Below the pieces are notes generated by a model, which made no database searches, was not told the origin of the DNA, and worked only from the letters and a program-made list of their open reading frames with translations. A DNA stretch of 64,000 nucleotides from Lathyrus oleraceus. Lineage: Eukaryota; Streptophyta; Magnoliopsida; Fabales; Fabaceae. Below are positions 1 to 10,769 of this stretch, in pieces. A program made the position numbers and the translations under genes. Each line of letters opens with the position of its first letter. Position 1 is the first letter of the stretch. The stretch is taken from contig NC_066584.1 of the NCBI RefSeq assembly GCF_024323335.1, positions 425,344,319-425,408,318 of the forward strand. Direction: 5' to 3'.

Positions 1-2958
1 GACGCCTATCAACAAAAATTTCCCAGACCTTCAAGTATTTCGACTCATATTCAACATCATGTTGACTTGTGTCGATTTCCTACCTTCTATGGCCCCTTTT
101 AGCCCTCGAACTGAGGGTCCTGAGTGGCTCACCAGACCTTTCCCTCCGGTTGACGGGGAACATAGGGATGAAACCTTCCTCATTTGGAGGCGTTTTCTGG
201 TTCCCCGCTTCTTGTCGGCTGAGACTTCCAGCAGCAATCTTGGCCTGGTGGCTTATCAGCCTAACCTTGTGGCCAGGCAATTTGGCCTTTGCCAATTCAG
301 TCCCAAGTCTTTGTTCTCCTCTCAGGAGTTACTTGCCAACATCCTCTGCGGTCAAACTTGGAGCGAGGTCGAGGAGGAACTTAAAAATATTTGGAAAAAC
401 CGACCACGTCTTCCTTCTCTTCCTTTTCGACCAGCCTATTACTGTACCAAGGAATTCCATGATTGGTGGAAGTCCTATTTTACCCTTTATGTTGGCGCTC
501 CTGATGCCAAACTATCTGAATTGAGTGAGGCTTTTGTTTGTTTGCAGGCGAAGTCGACCAAGTGTAAGGCTCTTCATGTCAAACAAATTCGTGCTTTCCA
601 GAATTATTTCCAAGTTGTGTATCGACCAGATAATCTTCGTGGGACCATCTGGGAGGCTGCGGTCGAACTAAAAGCGAAAATAACCGACCAACTTCCAAAA
701 CTCAAAATCCCTGATTACGTGAAAGACAAATATCTTTACGCCCTTCACTTCGGAAAACTCAAGTTCCCTCCTCTGCCATCTAGCCCTTTGGCTTTGGCCT
801 TTGGTCATTTGGTTCCGGTGTGGTTCTATTGTCCCATTTCATACGTACAAAACGCCTCTAAGAGAAAGAAGGCCGACATAGTGGTCCCAACGAAGTATTA
901 TCTGCCTGACTACTCAGGGCCGTTCCATATTGATCCTCAATATGTTAGCATGTTCGAAACCACGCAACTTGGTAACACTTATCTGGAAATTTTAACCCTC
1001 TATTCTACCTGGATTTCGTTGCTCACTTGCGTTTCTTTTATTTATTTGCAGCACTCCCTCTAAATCCTGTAGGTTCTGCGTCTGCTAGCCAACCTGCTCC
1101 TTTGACACAGGAGGCTCAGGTTCGACTCTGGCTGAATTACTGTTTGCTTTGGTCTTTTTTTCTTTTATTCTTAACCATCCTTTTTTCTTGCAGGATGCTC
1201 CTGAGCAATCTTCTGACGATGATGGGCGCCCTATTTCTCAAGTCTTGAGGAAACCTAGTTCTTCTGTATGCCCCTCTCTGAAGCATTTCTATTTGCTCTT
1301 ATGTCTTCTTAAGGGGAATATTACGTGGTTGCTAATGTTTCACTTATGTGTAGGGTCAACCACGTTCGACAGAACCTACTGTCCCAAAAAATCCAAAAAA
1401 CACAAACGCTCTGTTCCCGCGGGCTCTGAGGTATTTCTTGTCGGCTTGCCTGCTCTTTTGGATAGACTATCTGCTTATAACCTCTCCTTGTGTCTCTAGC
1501 ACACCTCCCAGCATAAATTCAAAAGCCACCATGGCCACAAGAGGAAGAAACATGACTCTGCTTCCAAGAGTGGCGACAACAAAAAGAAGAGGCACCATAC
1601 AATGCCTCCTTCAGGGGCTCCTGTTGAAGATGCTGACACCCTTGTGGTCGACACTTCCATCCCTGGTACGGTCCCTGCTCTAGCCGTGGGAGCTTCACCA
1701 TCGACTGGTCTCTCCCTCGCTATTGCCTTGGGGAACACAAATCAGGATGCAATCTCTCCTGCATCGACACAGGTATCTACCCATTTTCCTATTTATTTCT
1801 TTGGATTTTTTGTTGTGCTTTCCTTATGTTTTCTTTCTGCAGGCTGACGCCTCTACTGAGCCGACTCAACCTGTTGCCGACTACACTCCCGCGTCGCTGG
1901 TTTCTTCTTCAACTCACCCATTTCAATCTGTCGACACCGCTGGTGAGTCCATTGAATTTCCTCTCCAGATTAGTGACAGTGACTCTGACTCAGTCACTAG
2001 TCCTGCGACGCATCCGGACTCCAGTTCGACTAGTTCTGACTCGAGTCTCTCTTCAGCTTCCTTGTAGGATCCACGGGGGCCAGTAGGTGTCGACACCAAC
2101 CAACAACAAACCTCTCAGACTACTCCTTTGTCGACTGCTTCTCCCCCTCCTCAGATTACTTCTCCGCCAACAGCTTCTCCTTCGACCTTCTCGGGACTGA
2201 CGATCAAGCCTTCAGCTTTAGAAGCCATTGCCAGACTCCGCAATCTGGTGAGATCGCGTGATGTTTCTTCAGACTCTGAGCAGTTCCATTTTGGAAAAAT
2301 GGGCCCTGAGGCGACGAAAACTAAAGCTCTCATGGACAAAATCCGTGTTCACGCCTTGAATCTTGACCTTCCTTTCGTGCTCATGCATGAACTTGCTGTC
2401 GGTCCAGAGATCCTGAGTGCACTTGCCCAACTAAAGGATCTCCAACTCTCTGATTATGCCAAACGTGCAATGGCGGCTCTAGAACAAATATTGGTGCATA
2501 TGTTGCGCCATATTGACAATGTTCGGGACACTGAGCGCCAGATTGCTGATATTGAGGCCTTTGTGAAGGAGAAATGGGAGTTGGTGATGCATGCCGACGC
2601 GGAAGTCACCAGTATGTTGGGGGCTATGGAGGAGCGGAAGAAAGAATTTATTTCCAAACAAACACGGGCCACTGAGATATGCCAACAAATTGATGCCCTT
2701 CGGCGTCAAATTACTACTTTGGACGGTGAATTAGAATCAATTACCCAAGAGGAATCACGCTTCATCGACGAAGTGCTCAAACCTGCCCAGGCCACTGTGG
2801 AGCAAACCACCAGTGATGCTTTAGCGGTCGGTGAAGAGCTTATGGCCGTCGAAGGGAAGCTTGAAGAGCTCAAAGCTCATGCCGACACCTTGGAGCCTGT
2901 GTCCTTGCACTATAATTTTGAACTTAAATCTTTCCAATCCAAGTTCGGCCAGCTTTGA
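1..2958 (+). pseudogene. Antisense spliced gene in the Tat element: plant mobile domain plus coiled coil
   Basis: The reading frame is open to the left edge, so the N-terminus is missing. Likely exons: to 971, 1052-1119, 1194-1265, 1354-1430, 1500-1772 and 1843-2958, each intron beginning GT and ending AG after a pyrimidine tract. Exon 1 holds the C-terminal part of a plant mobile domain (PMD, aminotransferase-like), with motifs such as WLTRPFPPVDG, LVPRFLSAE and DWWKSYF. Exons 4-5 encode a very basic stretch (PKKSKKHKR and KKKRHH) that resembles a nuclear signal. The last exon encodes a Ser/Asp/Thr-rich linker and about 210 residues of heptad-rich coiled coil ending SFQSKFGQL. Breaks: an in-frame TAG at 2065-2067 and an unresolved frame problem around exon 4. 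Antisense PMD-type ORFs are known extra genes in Tat elements. The molecular role is unknown. Confidence 0.7.
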
Positions 2959-3122
2959 ACGTTTTTTATTGATTGTACAAGTGTTTTGTAATATTTTAAC
3001 AATGAATTCTTGCCACATTAATGCTATCTTTCTTACTTTTTAGCACTGTATGTTTATTTTCTGTACCTTTGCAGCTGGTTTCTAACATAGTTATCTCCAA
3101 CCTTATTCTTTCGACAGTTATT
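2959..3122. other. Gap between convergent antisense gene and integrase
   Basis: This 164-bp AT-rich spacer separates the stop of the plus-strand PMD gene (2956-2958) from the stop of the minus-strand integrase frame at 3123. It would have to supply 3' processing signals for both transcripts. No clear motif was identified. Confidence 0.4.
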
Positions 3123-4616
3123 TTAGTCTGCCAAAATTTTGACCTCTTGAAGGAGAGGCCTATATTTTTTCAAGTACTTTCCGTTCACTCTTAAAATCCG
3201 CCTGTCTGGTGCCAACTCTTTGACCTCGTAGGCGTTGTTAGAAAAGGCCTGCAAAACCTTAAATGGTCCTTCCCAATTTGGGGACCACTTACCCAAAACT
3301 CTATCATTTCTGTCCATAGGCAGGATTACCCTCCAAACCAGATCGTCGACGACAAACACTTTCCGTTTCACCCTTTTATTGTAGGCTCGGGCGACTTTCT
3401 CTTTCTGTCTTTGTAGAGAGTCTAATGCTAACATTCTTTCTTCATCTACATCGACTAATTCGTCTGTCATCATACTCCAGTAATCTTCAGAAGGTATTTC
3501 ATACTGCCTTTGGGTTCTAATTGCCTGGACCTGAATTTCTACTGGCAATACTGCGTCATGCCCATAAGCCAGTCGAAATGGGGTTGTTCCAGTTGCTTCT
3601 TTTGGTGATGTTCGACATGCCCACAAATCTTGGTCTAACGTCTTATGCCAATTTCTTGTCTTCTTTCCTATGTGTTTCTTTATTAGGCTGATGATCACCT
3701 TATTAGCAGCTTTGACTTGGCCATTCGCCTGTGCGTAATATGGGGTAGATGTCAGTAACTTGATTCCCATTTCTTTTGTAAATTCTTGCACTTTTCGACC
3801 AGTGAAAATTGACCCCTGGTCGGTTGTAATAGTTTCTCGAATGCCAAATATGCAAATGATGTAACTATGGACAAAGTCTATCACAACTTCTTGGTCCACA
3901 TTCGTTAATGCTACGACTTCGACCCATTTTGTGAAATACTCGATACCGACTAACACATACCTTTGTTGTTTCGAAGAGGCTGGCTTTATTTCTCCTATAA
4001 CATTCAGAGCCCATCCTCGAAATGGCCAGGGTTTCACAATTGTGTGTAGCTCGCTTGCAGGCACATGCTGTATGCCCCTATGCAATTGGCATTCTTGACA
4101 GCCTTTAGCAAATTCAATGCAATCTTTCAGCATTGAAGGCCAATAAACTCCTGAACTCATCAAGAGCCACTTCATCTTCAAACCTGCTTGATGTGCCCCA
4201 CACGCCCCGCTATGTATGCTCGACACAGCCACGTATGCCTCACTTTCTCCCAGGCATTTTAATAACACTCCTTCGATTGTCTTTTTGAATAATTCATCAT
4301 TTACCAAGACGTAGCTAATGGCCCTATATTTTATCTTTCGATCTGTCGACCCCACGGGATTACGTAAGTAATCGACTAGCGGTTTACGCCAATCACTCCC
4401 TCCCTCGTCGTCGACATCCAGAATTTCAAAATGATTTTTATCTACTGCCCCCAACTTCACGATCGCCAAATCTGATGGTGACAACACTATCGCTCGTACT
4501 TTCTCTCTTACTTGGATCTCTTCGTCCTGGTCTTTCGATGTTTTATACCCTGAAGCCTCCTGTGCCAAATCGTTTGCTCTTTGGTTTTTTTGCCGTGGTA
4601 TGTGTTGGAGATTGAC
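3123..4616 (-). pseudogene. Integrase region of the Tat element pol
   Basis: The open part 3123-4568 (481 aa from its first Met) begins with an RNase H tail and contains a complete integrase. A zinc-binding HHCC region (HSGACGAHQAG ... CQECQLHRG) is followed by the catalytic core, with Asp in the ALNVIGEIKP and TTDQGS segments and the usual YYAQANGQVKAANK region with Glu position replaced by Lys or Val. The C-terminal part has the GKWSPNWEGPFKV motif common to gypsy integrases. Integrase inserts the cDNA into host DNA. The frame matches RT and RNase H upstream, with an in-frame stop at 4617-4619. The unusual QVKAANK is where most Tat integrases have QAEAANK, so the third acidic catalytic residue looks lost. 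Confidence 0.8.
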
Positions 4617-5519
4617 TTACTCAAACCTCTTGAGTAGTCTGATGGTGACCACGAAGTACATGATCGGATTTTCTTTAACACACCTATACTCTTTCGATGC
4701 TTGTTTAATCACTAACTCCGAATCTCCCATAATTTCGACATTCCTTGCCCCCAATTCTAGCAGTAGTTCAAGTCCGGTGATCAGTGACTCATATTCTGCT
4801 TCATTATTGGTGCATACCCCTTCGATTTTGTATTTGAACTCTGCTGGAATTCCATCTGTAGAAATTATGACTCCTCTTATCCCAGATCCATGCTTATGTC
4901 TTGATCCTTCGAAGTATAGCCTCCATGGTGCTAAATCTACGTAATTCTGTGCCATTTTGACCATTGAATGGTCGACAAGAAAGTCCGCTACTACCTGCCC
5001 TTTCATCGCTTTCAAGGGTATGTATGTCAGGGAGTATTCTGTTAACGCTAAAGCCCATTTTCCAATTCGACTATGCAAAATTGGTTTAGATAACATGTGT
5101 TTAATAATATCAAAGTGGGAAGATACGTACACATCAACAGGCTTGATATATTGCTTTAATTTCGTACAAGAGAAATACAGGCATAGACGTAGTTTTTCTA
5201 TATCACTATACCTAGTTTCAGGATCATTAAGCACTCGACTAAGGTAATATACAGGTCTTTCGACGCATTTTTCATCCTCTTGGACTAACATACTTCCCAT
5301 AGTCGATTCTGAGGCTGCAATATACAGTCTCATTAGCCTATGCCTAACATGAGGGGCCAATACTGGAGGCCTAGTCAAATACTTCTTGATTTTGTCGAAA
5401 GCCTCTTGGTGTTCATCCTGCCATTTGAAATTTTCGTTCTTTAGTTGAAGTAGTGAGGAGAACGCTTTTGTTTTGTCACATAGATTTGATATGAATCTTC
5501 TAAGAAAATTTATTTTTCC
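4617..5519 (-). pseudogene. Tandem RNase H domains of the Tat element pol
   Basis: The frame continues from RT past the stop at 5520. The first part (MTRPPVLAPHVRHRLMRLYI, SMLVQEDEK, PVYYLSRVL, ETRYSDIEKL) is the usual gypsy RNase H remnant after RT. A second RNase H follows (APWRLYFEGSRHKHGSGI ... CTNNEAEYESLITGLEL ... IMGDSELVIKQ), matching the archaeal-type domain known from Tat elements. In the second domain the first catalytic Asp of the usual YFDGS motif is Glu here (YFEGS), while the Glu of NEAEYE and the Asp of GDS remain. The frame ends at a stop at 4617-4619. Confidence 0.75.
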
Positions 5520-6707
5520 CTAAAAAGATTGCAGCTCCTTTTTGGTTGACGGAGGCTTAACGTCTATAATGGCTTTTGTTTTGCTTTGGTTTACTTCAAT
5601 ACCCTTTTTATGCACCACAAAACCAAGGAAGTCGCCTGCCTGCACACAAAAAACGCATTTTAATGGATTCATTTTTAATCCATATTTCCTCATCCTCAGG
5701 AAGGCTTTTCGAAGATGTTCGACGTGAGTATGTCGACCATTGGATTTTATCACAATATCATCGATGTAGACTTGCATGAAATCTTCAATGAAATCATGGA
5801 ACATTGAGTTCATTACCCTCTGGTATGTTGCTCCGGCATTTTTCAGACCGAATGGCATGACAACCCACTCATATGTCCCTAAGGCTCCTGGACATCGAAA
5901 TGCCGTCTTCGACACGTCTTCTTCTGCAATAAAAATTTGGTTATATCCAGCATAACCATCTAACATGCTTAAATATTCAAAACCAGCGGCCGAATCGACC
6001 AGCATTTCAGCCACGGGCATGGCATATTCATCTTTTGGGGTGGCAGCATTTAGATCCCTGAAATCAATGCATACTCTTAAAGACCCATTTTTCTTTATGA
6101 CTGGCACAATATTGGCCAACCATTCGACATACCTTGCAGTTTGAATAAACTTGCTTTTCAGGAGTCTTTCTACTTCTGTTTTTATCTTTGCCATGATCTC
6201 TGGGGCGAAACGCCTCGACGTCTGCTTCACTGGCTTTCTTCCAGCTTTTATTGGCCGCTTTAACTCGACCAAATCTCTACTTAAACCAGGCATTTCATTA
6301 TAATCCCAAGCAAAACAATCTCTAAATTCTTTAAGTATGGATATTACCTCAGACTTTAGTTCGTTGTCGATGTTGGCGCTTATATATGTTGGCCTTTTCT
6401 CGCCATTCTCGCCAAGGTCGACTTCTTCCAAGGGGTCTTTTGGTCGAATTTTCTCTGGTGCCTTTGGGTCTTTTTCGAACCCTAAAGGTTCACTGTCGTA
6501 AATGCAGTCCAGACGCTGCATGTCGACGTTCCTTTTGGCCAAAGTTGGTTTGTCTGGGGGTTTTGGCCCAATAGTCATATGCCCTTCTTTATTCAACATA
6601 CAGGCTTCAGCAGCCATGTTTTCTTCAGCCTCTAAAGCCGACTTCATTTTGTTCTCGGCAACGTATGCCAAAATCTTTCTTAGAGCTTCTAACTCAGACA
6701 TCATCAT
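5520..6707 (-). pseudogene. Reverse transcriptase of the Tat element
   Basis: A 395-residue open frame with the ordered gypsy RT motifs: VERLLKSKFIQ, NIVPVIKKNGSLRVCIDFRDLN, DEYAMPVAEMLVD, LSMLDGYAGYNQI, TAFRCPG, VMPFGLKNAGATYQRVMN and the catalytic YIDDIVIKS, then FLGFVVHKKGI. It copies the element RNA into DNA in virus-like particles. It lies in a different frame from the upstream protease part and ends at an in-frame stop at 5520-5522, inside the conserved segment that joins RT to RNase H. The catalytic box is intact, but the surrounding polyprotein is broken. Confidence 0.85.
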
Positions 6708-7908
6708 TGACGTCCCTCCAGCCTGTCAGCCGGATACCTGTGTATGGTGGATCATCTAGGAGTTCCACATCCCAAATGAAGTCGTGAGTCTCATGTAGAG
6801 TTAGAGAGACGAAAGCTTCACTTAAATTAGCATGTACATCCTCAGCTGGGAAGCAAGGAGAGATGTTGGCCAGCTTTCTTTCAAACTCCTTCTTGCCGAC
6901 ATTATTCACATCGGCCATAAAATATCATTGGTCGGCCTCGATATTTTCAGCCACCCCATCCTCTCTCCAAATCACTAGCCTTTGGTGTGCTGAAGATGGT
7001 ACAGCTCCGACGCCATGTAGCCACTCTCTACCAAATAGTAAGTTATAACTTGGTTTAGCGTCTATCACCATGAATAGTGTTGGTCTGGTTACTGAACCCA
7101 CTGTGATATTCACCATAATCACTCCCATGGTGCTTTTCCTCTTTCCTCAGTAGTCTGACAAAACCACGTTATTAGATCTGATGTCGGTATCATACTTACC
7201 AATCTTCCTCAGAATATGGTGCGGCATGATGTTAACCGTGGCACCACAATCGACCAACACTTTGTTGACCGTTACGCCTTCCACTCTTGCCCTTATCAAC
7301 AGTGGTTTCAAATGATTTTTCATGTTCATCGTTGGTCTTTCGAACACTGGCTCCTGGATTTCAGCAGAACCATCGCTCAGCATAAAATATCATCTTGGTT
7401 GGTGCAAGGCCATTTCTTCAGCGTCAGCATTGTCTGCTGACTCTTCGACTTCAGTCACACACTTGTATTCCTGTGGTAGGATTGACACCACGGTGACCAG
7501 GATATTCAGGCTTGCTTCAGATTCTGAATTGAAGTCATCAGTCACTTCTTCAGAACATCTTTCAGTCGGCCGACAGACATATTCTCTTATTTGTTCCTTC
7601 GCTGCTGTGTCGACTTTCACAACAATTTTCTTCCCATCGTTCGCCTCGCTGGTCATGCCTCTTGCAGCTTCTCTTTCTGCTTGTTTTCGTCTCTGAAAAC
7701 GTCTCCATTGAGTCCTCGTCATGGGAGTTTTTCCCAAATAGTTTTCAGAGATATGAGTCCTCTTCTCAGATTTAAATTCATGCTTGTAGTTAATCGCTAG
7801 ACCTCCTCTAGCAGTAGCAGCAACACCTTGTGGGGTGTCTTGTTTTTCCTGAAGCTTGATCCAAGTACCTCTAGGGGCACTTGCCGACAGAACAAAGCTT
7901 TTAGGCAT
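6694..7908 (-). pseudogene. Protease region of the Tat element, three open segments in one frame
   Basis: Segments 7390-7908, 7147-7383 and 6925-7128 plus 6694-6918 are all in the gag frame, separated by in-frame stops. The first is a basic linker. The second has the aspartic-protease active site, but reads KVLVDCGATVNIMPHHIL, that is D-C-G-A where retropepsins have D-S/T-G and Tat elements often D-G-G-A. The third has the flap and C-terminal half (PSYNLLFGREWLHGVGAVP), typical of Tat proteases. The last (SPCFPAEDVHANLSEAFVSL) is a linker towards RT, which begins in another frame near 6707. Repeated stops show this copy cannot make a full polyprotein. Confidence 0.75.
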
Positions 7909-7911
7909 TGC

Positions 7912-9729
7912 TTAGTTATTTCCCACAGCCTTTTTTGAGCCTTTTTCATTCTGGTAACCCCTGGTTGGCACATTCCTTTTGCTTTTACCCGGTTGTAGCT
8001 TCTGGAAATTCTCTGCTGCTATTTTGTCGGTGACAACATCACACCTTGGGCATAGGCACACCTGTGAACCCTTGTTCTTGCAGCGATACAGAAAATCCAC
8101 CAAGTCTTCATCAGCCCTTGGGTAAACTTCAGCTATATCGACATCTGGGCTTTCCCCAGTTTGCTCCAGCATGTTGGCCTCATCATATTCGCTGATCTCG
8201 ACCATGTTGTTCTCGACTGGCTCCACGAACAGGGCTTCCTCCTGGTGAAGAGGATCGGCGTCGATCTTCATTCTGCGGCCAACAAATTTCAGCCTGCCTT
8301 CTTGAATCGCTTTCTGAACCAAATCCCTGAAAAGGTAACAATTAGAGGTGTTATGACCAAGATAGTTATGATATTTACAAAACCCTTTTTTCTGTCTTTG
8401 TTCCAACGGTGGTATTTTAGTACCAGGAGGTACCACCATTTTCCCATCTTTGACCAATAAGTCAAAAATTTCCTCACATTTCGACACGTCGAAAGTATAA
8501 GTTTTCGAAGGGAATTTTGGGTTGTTTTCAACAGGATTTTTTCCTTGCGCAGGCAGCAATGATCGACACTCATAGGCGGACCCTGGCTTTAGTTCAGCCA
8601 CGTCGATTTCTAATTCGGTCGATGAAGCATAATCGACCTCACGTATTGGGTCTGTCACGTCGTATTCGATAAACGCTACCTTTTCTTTCTTAGACTTATT
8701 GTGCCTAACTTTTTCTAGCCTTAGTCGTTCTAGATGTCGGACTCTGTCAGCCAGTTGTGACATTCTTTTCACAAAAGTTGGATCTATCTTCTTCCTAATG
8801 GAATAATCTAAACCTCCTGCGGCCATTTGAACTAGTTCATGTTCTGGCACTTGCGTAAAACACCTAGCCTTTAAGGACCTAAAACGATTCAAATAATCAT
8901 CTATACTCTCAGCAAACCTTCTCTTGATACTAGACAATTCTACCAAACTAAATTTGGAGTGTCCTTCGTAAAACTGTTCATGGAACTTCTTTTCTAATTT
9001 GGCCCATGAGTCGATTGAACTTGGGGCCAACGAAGTAAACCATGTGAAGGCAGCCTTGGTCAGAGAGGAGGGGAAGTTTTTTACTCTTAAACATTCATTA
9101 TGAGCTAGATCCCCTGACTCTGTTAAGTATCTGGCGACGTGCTCTATTGTCGATTCACCAGACTCTCCCCTAAATTTAGTGTACTTAGGCACTTTCATCC
9201 CCCTAGGCGCCTCGACTTGGAGAATAAATTCAGCTAACGGGGAGGCGTATAATGGCCTTTGCAAGGTAGCATCCATGCCATTTCTAGCCATAATCCTTTC
9301 GACAATAGTTGTCAAATTATTTTCCACCGCCAGGTCTTCTTGTCGATGTTGGTCGACAATTTGATCAGCATCCTGGTGTCGGTTAACCATTACCATCTGG
9401 TTACGTCCCGCAACTCCTGATTCGACGCCTTGATGTTGAAGGGGTCTAATGATTTGTCCTTCGTGGATTGTCTCCTCCTCCGCTGCCCCTATCTCTATCT
9501 GCACAGGAACAGACGGTCTAATCATTGGCGTCATCTGTCGGGCCGGTGCCCCCAGAAAATTGCACAAGCGTGTCAATTGGTTCGCCACCTGCCTATTTGT
9601 TTCAGCGGATTCTTGTATTAGTGGATTAAAGACTGTGCCCATCTGGTTAGTCAACATGTTAACCAATTCATGGTTACTATTGTCCATTTGCTGTCTCAAC
9701 ACTGCTACTGAAGTGTTCGACAATGGCAT
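7912..9729 (-). CDS. Gag protein of the Tat element
   Basis: An uninterrupted 605-residue frame. Central segment features are typical of the plant retrotransposon gag domain: GMKVPKYTKFRGESGESTIE, LTKAAFTWFTSLAPSSIDSW, KKFHEQFYEGHSKFSLVEL and DDYLNRFRSLKARCF, over roughly residues 170-310. A single degenerate zinc-knuckle-like segment (FCKYHNYLGHNTSNCYLFRDL) lies near residue 460. The N-terminal 130 residues are rich in Gln, Asn and Arg. Gag packages the element RNA. The stop at 7912-7914 separates it from the protease region in the same frame, which could be a decayed readthrough or a mutation. The start at 9729 is the first Met after the 5' leader. Confidence 0.85.
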   Translation of the reverse strand: MPLSNTSVAVLRQQMDNSNHELVNMLTNQMGTVFNPLIQESAETNRQVANQLTRLCNFLGAPARQMTPMIRPSVPVQIEIGAAEEETIHEGQIIRPLQHQGVESGVAGRNQMVMVNRHQDADQIVDQHRQEDLAVENNLTTIVERIMARNGMDATLQRPLYASPLAEFILQVEAPRGMKVPKYTKFRGESGESTIEHVARYLTESGDLAHNECLRVKNFPSSLTKAAFTWFTSLAPSSIDSWAKLEKKFHEQFYEGHSKFSLVELSSIKRRFAESIDDYLNRFRSLKARCFTQVPEHELVQMAAGGLDYSIRKKIDPTFVKRMSQLADRVRHLERLRLEKVRHNKSKKEKVAFIEYDVTDPIREVDYASSTELEIDVAELKPGSAYECRSLLPAQGKNPVENNPKFPSKTYTFDVSKCEEIFDLLVKDGKMVVPPGTKIPPLEQRQKKGFCKYHNYLGHNTSNCYLFRDLVQKAIQEGRLKFVGRRMKIDADPLHQEEALFVEPVENNMVEISEYDEANMLEQTGESPDVDIAEVYPRADEDLVDFLYRCKNKGSQVCLCPRCDVVTDKIAAENFQKLQPGKSKRNVPTRGYQNEKGSKKAVGNN

Positions 9730-9885
9730 GGTTCTGTTCTGAGTAGTCTTCCTTATGTTGCCCCCTTGTGCTGATCATTGCAAGGGAGGATTTGTATCTG
9801 AAAACAGTGATGTACTGGACGTCGACTGATATCCTGGCATTAAGGAATACGGCATTCCATAAAGCGGATCTGTGGTGCCAAAGTT
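9730..9885 (-). other. Tat element 5' leader with candidate primer binding site
   Basis: This is the untranslated leader between the 5' LTR and gag. On the minus strand it starts a few bases after the presumed LTR end with TGGCACCACAGATCCGC (about 9864-9880), which has the TGG start expected of a tRNA primer binding site. I could not assign the tRNA by eye. Confidence 0.45.
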
Positions 9886-10769
9886 TGTTTACTGTGGAAA
9901 TTGGTAAACAACCACTAGTCCTCCCTAGGCTTTAAAACGAAGGGTTACTTGCAGGATCGACCAGTTGATCCTAGGACATGTGCTAGTGCAAGTGAGGCTT
10001 GTCCAACCTTCGATAGAATGACTTTGTAAGGAACGGCTCCTAACAAAGTGTCGAACAAGCGTAGGGTTTTTCCACACGAACGGTTTTAGATAATGTTATC
10101 GCCTATAGGTGACTCGTGACCGACAGCGCTATAAAATTCAAAAGAGGTATACGACGAACACGCTTTTGGTGAACTCTATTATCGTAATAGAATCAGTGTC
10201 GACAGCGTAAACGACAACGTAAAATGATAACTCAAAAGTAAATGAAATTAAGATAAAATGTTCAACGGGAACAATTGAAAAGTAGGGAAGTTGCATTGAA
10301 ATAAATGTGGTGATTCACGTACATAGCACTCTCAGAAAAACTCTTGCTTCCTCGCGCTGGGAATGGAAAGTTTTCTTACAAGTGATTTCGCAGTACAAAG
10401 TGAACACCCTGAGCCCCTTGTGGGATACTCTATTTATACTAAACTAGAGGAAACTACTCAGAAGCTAAACTCCTATAAACTAGTAGACGTTATGTCACAC
10501 GATCTGCACAACCGCTGCACCCATGTCTTGCTAACTGCTCCACATTATGGCGCTCTTATTCCTTTTGAAACTGCTGTTTATTTTAAATTTCAAATTTCTC
10601 CCGCCTAGACGTTAGGGCGATGTTGTCTTTTGCATATTTGACGACAATTCTTTAAGTCCCAAACCTTGCGTTGGTCGACAGAATGGCCTGTCGACGAGGC
10701 CAACTTCCCCTGTCGGCTTCATCCTTTGATTTGTGTTTTTTCTACTCTTGCTTGCCTCCAACGCCTCTT
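9886..10769 (-). repeat. Tat element 5' LTR, promoter-proximal part
   Basis: The left boundary is placed at the TG at 9886 (CA on the element strand), five bases from the candidate primer binding site. The right side is cut by the chromovirus whose target duplication CTCTT covers 10765-10769. The region contains the LTR TATA box at 10430-10439. Whether the LTR resumes to a true end just after 19413 cannot be shown without the 3' LTR, which is off window. Confidence 0.6.
10430..10439 (-). promoter_or_regulatory. TATA box of the Tat 5' LTR
   Basis: The minus strand reads GTATAAATAG, a near-perfect plant TATA box, pointing towards gag. Transcription would begin about 25-35 bases further, near 10400, giving an R-U5 of roughly 500 bases before the LTR end at 9886. 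Confidence 0.6.

Larger units (their letters stand above)
1..10769 (-). mobile_element. Ty3/gypsy Tat-lineage LTR retrotransposon, degenerate, 3' end off window
   Basis: Minus-strand order is LTR (9886-10769, interrupted), gag, protease, RT, RNase H, second RNase H, integrase, then an opposite-strand gene. A second RNase H before integrase and an extra ORF between pol and the 3' LTR are known traits of the Tat lineage (Ogre, Retand, Grande relatives). The 3' LTR lies left of the window. The 5' LTR is split by a chromovirus at 10770 and resumes at 19413. The gag-pro and pol parts sit in different minus-strand frames with several in-frame stops, so this copy is not autonomous. Placement below Tat (Retand-like or Ogre-like) is not resolved. 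Confidence 0.85.
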
